64,000 bases of DNA from Pyrenopolyporus hunteri (lineage: Eukaryota; Ascomycota; Sordariomycetes; Xylariales; Hypoxylaceae). Numbering within the stretch: position 1 is the first letter of the stretch; each line of letters begins with the position of its first letter. Under the pieces are notes generated by a model that had not been told where the DNA came from, made no database searches, and saw only the letters and a list, made by a program, of their open reading frames with translations. A program made the translations under genes and the position numbers. Positions 21,762-32,251 of this stretch are shown here, piece by piece. The stretch spans positions 2,108,001-2,172,000 of the forward strand of contig CADCXC010000004.1 of NCBI GenBank assembly GCA_902806595.1, read 5' to 3'.

Positions 21762-24012
21762 TCAAGCGCCTTTAGTCCGTAACTCCAAACCAGATCCGTT
21801 GTCTTCAAATTTCACGGTCATGACCTTAATGGCCTTCTTCAAGCGGCCGAACTTGTCGGCGTCCCTAAGCTGCGCCCGGGTTTCGGTATCGACGGAATGC
21901 ATGAGCGTGGCGATCATGCTTGTCTTGAAGGGATGTAGGTGGAGCTGGTGAGTATCGAAGATAGACCACATGCAGAAGAGGAAACCCAGGCTCATGGTGA
22001 TTAACGGAAGGATCATGTAATACCAGTTCACGTGGATATGGATGACCCATTCCTGCCCGACGCCGGGATTCGTGACGTTGGACACGTCGCGCATCCAGTT
22101 CGAAACGGTCGAGGCGACCTGATCGAAAGTGGCCCAGAGATCTTGGCTTTGGTATAGAGCCTGGGCCACCGGCACACCCTCCGTGTTGCCTCCACGGGGC
22201 CACGTCATGGTTGAGGTCAGAAGATTCTCGTTAACGAATTTTACCGTGCTGCCAACTGTGTTTTCCGTCAACTTATAACGTAGAGTCGTGTTTTGGGTTA
22301 GGTTGTATTTATTTATGTCCCCGGTGGGTATGAATAGTTCGAGGTCGCTCCGGACGACGTCTCCGTACGCGGAATAGAGCGAATGGTTGTTCCACTTCTC
22401 GAAGGCGTCGAAATTGGGGGTGTTCTGAAGGTCGCGATAGGTGTTAAAATCCCGTTCGGCCCAAGACGCCACAACATTCTCCTTCAGCACACCCTTCTCG
22501 ACGGCGGACTCGTAGGCATTTACGCAGAAATACAAAGCACATTCCGTCGCCGTAACGGGCGTCTTTGTCCATTGTAAGGTTCCAGCTTCGTAACCTGGCG
22601 CAGCCTTCAAGATCTGTGCTGCCGTGATCATCGTGTCCAAATTTTGGTGTGCCAGCGTGCGTTTAGGATCTGTGACCGCGGTACCAGCCATGTAAGCGAC
22701 CAAGGAGAAGAGGGTTTTGTCCTTCTCCAGATCCAGCATGTTAGGGTTCGAAAGGTTGACGAGAGGCAAAGAGTGAATGGTATAGTCGGTAATCAGCGCC
22801 ATGCTATACGACGATAGAGTCCCAAGGTTCTCTCCATGCTCCTTGTAAAGCTTCAAGTGAGAGGTGATATTGCTGCATGAACTACAAACCGCCAACGAAG
22901 TGAATACCGGCCAGGTACAATTCGCCGTAGGGCAGGTAAATGAGGCGCTTGGCCTATCGTTGCTGGAAGAGTTATAAAACCCGTTGTTAAATGCCGATAG
23001 CATCCCAAGGTCCGGCAGTGCTGCGTATGGGTCGAGGGAGATGGTCTTTTTAGAGGGTGTCAGCTGTACAGCCCCAACACCCGTCGAGGGATCGCCGGCG
23101 TATGAGCCAACGGCTAGGGCCTCGCTGCGGCCCAGCTGGATCATAGAAGAGTCAGCACTCAAATCTATGCGCCCTGGGAATGAGATGACCGCCTGCATAA
23201 ACGGTTCGAACGCCATCAACAATATCGTCACGAGTGCGCCAATAGCCACCCAATGTCTGTTTGGAGGATTAGCGGTAAGACGTATAAGGAGCAACTTTGG
23301 TTTCACAAACTCACCGGACTCGAAGCCAGATGATGAGCCAGACGCTCCCCCACGGTCCGCGACTGGCTTCGTCAAACCTATCAAAAGCCACTAGGTTGTC
23401 TGGCCGTCGTCTTAGCCAGTTCCATTTGGCTTGGCCGAGGCACGAGCTGATGGCGAATGCTAGGGAGGTTCGAGAGACAGCTCCCAGGCCAGAAATCACC
23501 GCGTTGACGGAGACGGAGCCTTTCCACTCGGACAGCGGGCGGCCGTTGACGTATATCAATAACGCGATCAAGGCCGCCAGCGCAACGAAACTGATAAATA
23601 ACGATACTATTTCCAAGTTCCAACTGTGGCCCCGCGTCGCGATAATTTGAGGTCCGGATGCAGAGGAAGGTGATAGGAGCGGTTCATCGACGTCGGTCTG
23701 TTCGCGGAGAGGAGGATGTGGAGAGGGCGTCTGAGGAATCGGTGTGCTGCTGATGGTATAACCGCCAAGCTTAGGTTTTTCCTGGACGTATGGTGGCGCT
23801 GCTGTGTTACCTACGCCTTCTTGGATGGGTTGATGACTATAAGGAGACGGTGTGCTTTCTGTGTGAGTTGTGTATTGTGTATCATATGGCCTGTATGGCG
23901 TGTACGATGAATCCGATGTATCTGATATATACGATGGTCTGTACTCGGTGGGATATTGCCTGGGTTGGGCAGGAGGACTATTCCCCGCTGGGTCGGGCAA
24001 GTTGGCGACCAT
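21762..24012 (-). CDS. DUF3176-type fungal membrane protein
   Basis: Member of a fungus-specific transmembrane family of unknown function. There are two exons, 24012-23315 and 23256-21762, giving 730 residues; the GTGAGT donor and CAG acceptor restore WLRVRHWVAIGALVT. The N-terminal 130 residues are disordered and rich in Tyr, Pro and Ser. Membrane segments are visible at about 137-158 (EIVSLFISFVALAALIALLI), 234-255 (HWVAIGALVTILLMAFEPF) and near the C-terminus (YYMILPLITMSLGFLFCMW). The family signature is WNWLRRRPDNLVAFDRFDEA followed by SRGPWGS. The large segment between the second and last membrane spans is Cys- and Asn-X-Ser/Thr-rich (for example FTCPTANCTWP and CSSCSNIT), so it is probably extracellular or luminal and glycosylated. 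Confidence 0.9.
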
Positions 24013-25797
24013 GACGGGTTTATTGGGTTATCTAGACAGGTGAAAGAAAGTATGAAGTAGGTAAGAGAAGGTATTCACAATGTTAAGTTTTCAGTGAGAA
24101 CGGGGTCTTGGATATGTAAGTGTTAAAATATATAGAATAGCCTTTTACATATCCGCACGAGATTCAGAGCTACATGTAACTATACCTATTAGAGACTCAG
24201 ATAACCCGAGTGCTCAGGTACTTTGGGCATGATACCCAGTAATAACCTACTCACCCAAGCCACCCCTACCCCGAATCTAAGGCGACACAACGATGTCTGC
24301 AGCTATCCATGAATCTTTTAATTGGGGCCATGTCCATTTCTACTGTGGTTGCAGGCCAGAGTTTACGATGGATGTATGTGCGGTTACATCGGTACACGTG
24401 CGATTTAATGTTAAGGGGCGCGATAGCGTCTGAAGAATATTGGTCAAAGTCTGGCCAATCAAGCAACGAGGATCCGTTTCTTACCGCTGCGCCAGTTTAG
24501 TTGGCGCTGCTACTGCAAGAAACAAACGCCAATCCACCTGCAGTTTAAGAACATACCATACGCCTATAAAGAGTCTCAGTCTTGAGTTCCTGACCCCCTC
24601 TATGTGGGTCATACCATGCAGAGATTCCTTACTCTAGGGGGTTAGGTTCCTCAAAAGGCTTGTTTACTCAGGTACCTACGGGATTACGATCAGGTCGTAT
24701 CCGGGAACATAAAATGTTCCAACGCGTCCGACAATAATACAGGGAAAACATTCGCATACGACTCGTTGAAAAAAGGCGTTCTACAACATTCCGATAATAA
24801 AAGGCATTGGATATCACCGAATCATTGCTACATCCGAATACACTAGGCAGTTGAAGCTAGGCACTACATGTAAGTTAGTAGTCATTCTCAAAACTTGGAA
24901 CATAGCCACGCGAAGTTTTCCATCTTCGCTTCGTTCCCGAGACCCGCGCTAGGCCATGCTATATTTAGAATGGGGGACCTAAAACAAGGATCCAACCGCT
25001 TACCTAGCCTATCGAATGATACGAGCATAATATATTCAAGTCGCATACCTAGGTAATAATTTAAAAAAGTATTTAGCTTGCCCGAGTTACGGGAAAATGC
25101 CCTGAAGAAAGAAAGCCGTTGACACCGATGCTTTAGAAAACTACCGGCTGGGTTATGAGTTGGCGTACACCTAGGTATTGTACAATACCTAGTCTGGTCA
25201 AGTATTTATATGGTTATGATACAACACACCTAGGTAGCCCGAATATTAGGTACGCTAGGTACTGCGAACATGTGCAGCCCTATAGCCTTACGCTTTGGCA
25301 CTATCAGGCCGGTGCTACTATGTGGAATGGAGGACAGATGTGGTTGTGCCATGCATAGTATGTCCGGGTTGCCCTGGGCGATAAAATCCGCTGCGCCGCA
25401 CGTACGTACCGACCACCTATCAGATGTTGAACCACCACGCACCTTTCCTTGAAGTTGTTTTTCTTAAGATTACGTTGATGATCAAAGCCTCAAGAAGGTG
25501 AGACTTCGACCAGCTATTGTCGATTGTCTTGATAGCCTCTTGGCCTCGCTTGGATCACCTTACCTACTGGGGCTCTCTTCGTATTAAGCAGTGACCACTC
25601 GATAGCCCCGCGTCCCGGTTGCAACTAATAAATTCTCCTAGACAATATTGCTATTTTTCTCTTTCACCACAACTCCAATCCTGTTCTATCTCTATAAACC
25701 TGGTCATTGATGATTGAGCTCCGTTCCCATTTTCTAATGCCATGGTAGGGTCGGGTCGTAGACACCCATCCATCCATTCATCCATATTCCCCTCCCA
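24013..25797. other. Gene-free stretch between DUF3176 and LTN1 genes
   Basis: No supported gene. Several CCTAGGTA motifs occur (near 25048, 25171 and 25228), including a perfect 22-base palindrome at 25171-25192. The region contains the DUF3176 promoter and the LTN1 3' end. Confidence 0.5.
25171..25192. repeat. Perfect 22-base palindrome of the CTAGGTA family
   Basis: The two 11-base arms (CTAGGTATTGT and its reverse complement) abut with no spacer, so the whole is its own reverse complement. It belongs to the dispersed CTAG motif family of this window. Confidence 0.95.
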
Positions 25798-28700
25798 TTA
25801 TGCATTCCTCCCTGTTCTCCTGTCGGAACCCAGATAGTCGATCGGATTACGACATAAGGGGCACGTGTTCTGGTTACTGCTCTGAAACCATTTATACAAA
25901 CAAGTGCGGTGGAAGAGGTTCTTGCATGTTTGACAGCGTTTATCCGGCGTCTTTTTGTCGGTGCTGATGATGCTATAGCAGATGGCACATTCAGTCTGTC
26001 CTTTCATGGCGCCCACTATATTTCGGCGGAAGGTTGTAAGGCCATCAATGATACTCCCGCCCTAGAGACATGATGTGAGATACGACGCTTCGTGGGCCAG
26101 AAATTCTTGATGCGAACTTACCGAAAAAGTGATGACGGCTTGCGTCGTCATGATCCAGCTCTGCCACTTTTTCTCGTTGACCGCAACACGGTTTATTCCC
26201 GACACAGAAACGTTCTCGAGCGGGTACTCCCGCGGGATCCTTATTGCGATTGAAGCTTGGAGCTCATCTACCTCGTAACCAGCGATGACCTCCCTCGCTG
26301 CGGGGTTCACTTTCACAATTAGCTCCTTTTCGTCGTCGGCAGGGGCCTCCTGAGTTTCCTTCCAGTTCAAAACATCTTTGAGTGCCTCCTCTATGATGAT
26401 CGGAGAGAAGAACTCGGCCATCCATCCTTCAACAGCAATCTTCGTCTGCTTGGAACGGCATTCGATATACCATGCCTTGAAAAGGCCAGGCACATATTTC
26501 AGTACAAGGTAATAGAGGTGAATGAGGAGCCACTGCATATTCCTCTCTTCGGTTTCAGCTTCCGCGGATTTTATATCGTATGACTTAATTTGCTCTTTCG
26601 TGAAGTTGGCCTTTTCTAGGTTAAGGGGACGGGCTGCCGAATGACCAAGAACGTCGAAAGTAAAATCCATCAAGGGTCCAACGTAATTAGCGGCCTTGAG
26701 GTTCTCGGCATAGTCACTGCGTACTTTAAAGGCCGCAGCTCCGAAGCAATCGAAAACCAGGTGCCACGAGAGAAGATATGAACGAATCGACGGCGGGAAG
26801 CGCGCAAGGGCTTCATCAGAGTATTTCTCGAGCGTTGGCGCATCCAGGAGTAGAGACAGGAGTTCATCAGGAAGCCGTGTATCTTTCTTCTCTAGTAGAA
26901 CATCTAATGATAGGTCTGCTTGGGCTGCGGGTAGCGCTTTATGAAGAATAGTAAATGCTGCTGTTTGAATTGCCCGTGAATTGCTTGCAACCAGCCCATA
27001 TAGCTCAGAGGTATCTTTGATGTGGTGTAGAGGAAGCTTTTCTACCTGTCGGCAGATGATAGAGTCCACGATCTCTAGGGGTTGTGTATCCACTTCCCTA
27101 GGAAGTTTGAGTAACTCGAGTAACGCTGCTGACGTTTTCTCTGCGGAAGACTGAAGACTGTCGACCAGATCATCATTCTGGTCTTCTAGCGACTGCAATG
27201 TAATAAATAGACGGAGAGAAGAATAAATCTCGGGTAACCGAAGATCAAGGGACGTGGTCGCCGGTTTCGTCCAGAGGTATATGCAGAAATCGATTGTTTT
27301 CTCCCAGTAAGGTCCGTAGACATCCTTAATGCATGGGAGAAGGCGCTGAAGACAACGGCAGGTCTCCGCTGCGTAACGGTAGTCAATATCTTTGGGAGAT
27401 TCTAGCCACGACGTAATCTGCTTAACGGCAAACACTAGTCGGTTATTCGCGACAGGCAGCTCCCCCATATTATATATCTGCATGCAAGCGTTGAGAAGGA
27501 CGAGAATGATTAGACTTTTCTCCTGGCTAAGGTCTGCCCCCGCAACATCGCTGACCAAGCGGTTGCAAAAGTTGTTGACTGTTCGTGATGCTGATACCGC
27601 TTCGCCGAGGCCGCTGACCACCGCGGTGGCCGGGAGGACTGTTGAAGGACTGCTCTTCAGGATATCCAAATCGGCTAACCATTGTTCCCCGCTGGACGGG
27701 AAGCCATATCTCTCCACCAGTGCTTGGAGAAGCTCGCTTAGAGCCCGCGCACAATATAGACCCATAGGGGTTAAAGAGCTTGCTTCGTTAATCAATGTCC
27801 CGATAACGTCGTGCATCAGCCGCGAGTTTTCTGTGGCGTTTCCATCCCTCCATCCAACTGCGTCGTCGGCCACATCAAGAATCAACTTCCGCGCAGACGA
27901 TACTAGCTCTTCTGCGTCTGATAGAACGGTCTCTGAGGAAAGAGAAGCCCAAACCTTATCCGCACTCATGACCGTAAGTTGATCTGTTACTAGTTCGGCA
28001 GTTAGGCTCAGATATATCAGGATCTCTACACGCTTTGAAAGAGGTAATGTATCGAACTTAAACCCCGTCGAAAGCAGCTTAGTGATATACATCGCCATGC
28101 GCCCAGGTATTGAACAGCCATCTCTATCTCTCCGTATCGGTGGACTCGAAGCAGGCGACGATGTTGCGGGAAGAAAGTAAGCGCCGCCGAGAGAACTGGT
28201 AAAGGCGAGAGATGGATTTGGAGATTCTTGAAGGAATATAGCTAATTCTTCTCTCCATATGTTTGTATCTGGTATTATGATTCCCAGCAACTCATTTTTA
28301 TCCATGTCGGCGATGGAGGTTTGCGTGACTTGCCGAACAAGAGTGTCGACTCTGAAATATTAAGTGCTCAGTTAGCAATATTATCGAACATGGTCAAAGC
28401 AGCACTTACGCAAGTGAACTCGAGTTGGCGGTAGAAATGCTTCTCTGCACAATCTCAGAAAGCCGAGAGCTACCAGTCGAGGGATTTTCTAGCAGCCCTT
28501 TCAACGCAGCTATATCAGAAGTAGCGCCGAAGCGTTCGGATATACTCAACAATTTAGTCATCAAAGTCGTGTGGGTTACCTCATCTTGGAGTAGAACGGA
28601 CGGCTTCTTTTCCGCAATAAGACGTAAAGCCTTAATTGCGCCTTGATTTGGCTGACCCAAAGAATCCGTACTACGACTCACAAGTTCCTTCGTAAGTTGA

Positions 28701-30898
28701 CTTGCGGCAGTATCAGTTAAGATATCAAATTCGAACACCGCGTCGAAAAGATCCCATCCGGTATCCGCTGCGCCAAGGGCGCACACTAGACATCGCTTGA
28801 TCAACTCTCCCTGTAGGTCCTGTACTTGTTGAGCTAGAACCCTAGCATGCTCGGTAGAGATAAGAATAGTGAGCGCTGGTAAGGCCCCGGGGTGCTCGAC
28901 GTGTCCTAGAAGAGCCATTATGTTTGCGTTCCAGCCTTTCTCATATTCCTGCTTTTGTTCGGGAATATGACCGAGTAAGTTGATACTCGAGAAGATGTAG
29001 GCCGCGGTAGGTGACTGGAGGAACTCGTCCCCATGCTTCGATAGCAGGGTCGCTAAGTAGTCAAATACCCCCTGCGTACTAGCTGAATGCTGTCTAAAAA
29101 GTCGAGGGGATTGCTTGAACGCCGATTCAACAATCGCAGCTGCTCCGAACGGTTTCCAGTTTCTCTTTTCCAATAAATCGAAAACATCGCGAAGTAGCTC
29201 TAGAGAATGTCTCGCAGGGATATCCGGGATCGGGCGATCAGTCTCAAGCGTCCTCTCATGAGCATCAGATATCAAACCCGTCAAAGTAAACCACCTGTGG
29301 CCTTCATCAGCTACTGACTTCTGGGACTTCTCATGCTCTTTGGATGCCTCTGGCAATGAATTGCGAATGCGACTTCTAAATTCCTCTTTCCATCGGCCCC
29401 ATTCGGCTTCCGTAGCTTCGACAATATCCTCAAACGGTGATATAGCTGTCGACGTGTAGGCTTTGATCAGGACCTGTAGCTGGCTGCTGGAAGCCCATAT
29501 TGATGTTTCAGGAGTTGGGTAGAGATAGTGCGCCGTTAGGGGAAATACGTTCTTTTCTAATATTTTGGCCCGATCCTCGCTGGATTTTACCACGGCGATA
29601 AAGCGTTTAGCGATGTTGAGGTACACCGACCAGCCATCAATAGCATTGCTGCGAGGCTCGTCTTTCCTGGTTAGACCCGATCTCAGAGAATTCAATAAAT
29701 CCAAGGCACCATCTATGTCATTCGGTAGTATGTCAGCTGGTATTGCCTCCATCAAATTATTGAGCGAAACCCAGAACTTGGGCCCAGCGCCCTGAGAGCC
29801 CTTCTCTAGGAAGCTTCCTAATCTTGATACCGGCGGTTTCTTTCCTCGGTATTCTGACGTCCAGACTGTCGGATGTTTCGTCGTTAATTTAGTCAAGGTC
29901 TCAACATAAACTGCCGCAGAGCCTGTCTGGCTGCACATCAATCCCTGGGCGATAAATGCTTTGCTAAGTCGGGTAAGGTCCGCCTCGATCCTACCCGGCC
30001 TCTTTTCAAGGCATGTAGATAAGAGTTGGCAGGACACTTGTCGCACAGCGGCGTCAGGGATGGACACACTGGTCCAGACCTTATCATGCTCGAAGAATTG
30101 ATCATAACTATCTTGATACTTCTCAAGGTCCGGAGCGTCGAGCTTCTGTAAGAGATTTAGGACTAGCGCAAGGCTACTTCCTAGGACTCGATAGTACTTA
30201 GCGGCAGCATCGTCGGCGCTTGTGGATCGCTCGTCGCTAAGTGTTTCCGGGGTCTCCTTTATCGCGCTGGACGCATAATCCAAAATCTGAGGCTGACATC
30301 GTCTCCAGAACTGCATCACCTTCTCAGGAGTCGTGAGGAAAGAAGACAGCCCTTCCGTAGCGGCGCGGGAAACGACTTTGTCCCTGTCGAACGTGCCTGC
30401 GAGCCAGGAGCCGACAATCTTAGGTATATATCTCTCCGTGCGCTTGCGACCGGATTTCATTAGTTCGTACTGCAACAGATGGGACAATTCGCGAACGCGA
30501 CGGGAATTTTCTATCGAGACGCGAGGATATAGCTGGACCTATTGCATACATTACTAACTAAGCGCGGCAACAACTTGATATATGTGGTTTTCACAAACCC
30601 AAGCTTCTAGGATCGGCTCCTCCACTCCCCCGCCTTGTTCATACGGATGGGCCTGAACATAGGCCACCAATTCTTCTAGTGCCTTTGCCTTGGTTGTAGC
30701 ATCTTTTTTTTGCAGGTTCTTAAGCGATACGACAACGTTGGCATCGGATACCGACGAGAGATCGGGTGGCTCGGTAAGGTATGATAGATCTGCTCCGCTA
30801 GAAGCAGCCGAAAAGGCGCCAAATGTGCCAAAGCCAGAACCAGAACTCGCGAACGTATTGCCGCTGGCAGCACGCAACTTGGCCGGTTTACGACTCAT
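25798..30898 (-). CDS. LTN1: Listerin, RING E3 ubiquitin ligase of ribosome quality control
   Basis: Ubiquitinates nascent chains stalled on 60S subunits. There are four exons: 30898-30599, 30538-28410, 28351-26122 and 26061-25798, giving 1640 residues, all in phase. The N-terminus has the listerin pattern (YLTEPPDLSSVSDANVVVSL, then LKNLQKKDATTKAKALEEL), continuing into ELSHLLQYELMKSGRKR and SWLAGTFDRD. A long helical-repeat solenoid fills the middle. Near the end lies an RWD-like segment (IAIRIPREYPLENVSV). The last exon carries the RING: CAIC, then CQTC, FHRTC and CPLC, with the conserved Trp of YKWFQ. The domain order and length are those of fungal Ltn1/Rkr1. The first junction uses a GTTTGT donor, weaker than usual but needed to give EAWVQLYPRVSIENSRRVR. 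Confidence 0.96.
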
Positions 30899-32251
30899 GG
30901 CAATGCTGGGAATCGTATAGGACCTGACGCCACATAGAGCTCTGTCATCCGCTATTTCTTCCTGCGCAAGAATGCAAGGCAGACGGAAATCGATGAATTA
31001 TCTAGGCGTTTAGGTAGGCACCTAGATATTCCGAGGTCGATACCTGGGCTGAGACAAAGACCGCGCTGCATATATTATGAAAAGTAAAAAGTAGATGGGA
31101 TATTTTGACCCCGCCGTGGGGTTTTTCTTTTCGGACTAATGTTTTGTGACGTCGCCTGCCACCAGCCTAAGCAGATGTTAGGTACCTAGGTACATGGGTC
31201 ATTATTAAAGGAGGTCATAGGTAGGTACCTAGGTACCTAGGTTATGGATCGGAAGTCAATTGTGGCCTTCCAAGGTTTAACCGCTGAACCATCAAGTCCT
31301 TCAAACTTGAACCTAACGAAACGCGAAGGAAGTCTTTCAACAAATTAATGTAACACTAAAAGGCAATTCCGGGAATAGTTATTAACACGTCACCCTTAGT
31401 CCTTAGTCCAAAAACCCAGACAGATCTACCTTGAAATACAGAGGTAGGTACCTATAGATTACCCATCCATTGGAAATTAAGAGGCACGCAGGAATAGAAC
31501 TAAGTCCCTAGGTACTTATGTAGGTAGCACCCCTTAGGAATGTGGCTATAATCCGTACCTAAACCGTATACAGGAAGCAGGCCAAAGGAAGCCAAGTACC
31601 TAAGAGATCGGACATGGGGAAGACTATACTAGGTCGTGTTCCCCGCGATTACCCCCACAGATATACGCAGGCAGTTAGAGGCATATAGGTGTATGTACAC
31701 CTTGTAGTGACACACATTTAGCGCCTTCTCCGCACTTGCTACTGGGTTTTCCTGGGTTATCCTGGGCAGGATGTACTAATATACCACCTATACCAGCAAA
31801 TGGTCCCGTTCCAACCCGTTCCCAAGTTCCCCGCTTCCGAAAGTCTCCGCTTAGGGACCCAACTCCTCAGGTATTTCCTTTTCACCTCCCAACTGCCTCG
31901 GTTGGGAATACCCAAGTAAAGCATCAAGACACACGAGACACCTATCTTCTTCCTAGCCAGCCACCCAGCCATCTAGCCATCCAGCCAAATAGCCGGAAAT
32001 CCAGAAAGCCAGAGAGCAAGCGGATGAGCTTGCATCTGGCCCCGTAGTCGACCTGTCGGCTTTGTGTAAGTGTCACCCTTCCATCTCTGACGACTACTCT
32101 ATTGCATTGTTGCATCAGTCCGGCGAACGGCGGCGATATCTTCCGTATTTACACCTGAATAATCCTCTGCGACACACCTACCGTCATTGCTGACAAGTGT
32201 GCCCTACAGTGGATGATATATCATGTGCCTATTGTTTACAATCCCATCAAT
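30899..32251. other. Divergent intergenic region rich in CTAG motifs
   Basis: About 1.35 kb between the LTN1 start and the next plus-strand gene. Dense CCTAGGTACCTAGG copies lie at about 31180-31242, with single copies near 31440 and 31508. A small frame at 31736-32047 is not supported. Confidence 0.5.
31180..31242. repeat. Cluster of CCTAGGTACCTAGG palindromes
   Basis: Two dense blocks, GGTACCTAGGTAC near 31182 and a run of AGGTAGGTACCTAGGTACC then TAGGTT near 31219-31241, are visible. The second contains a perfect 14-base palindrome. They lie in the divergent promoter region of LTN1 and the 32252 gene. Confidence 0.85.
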
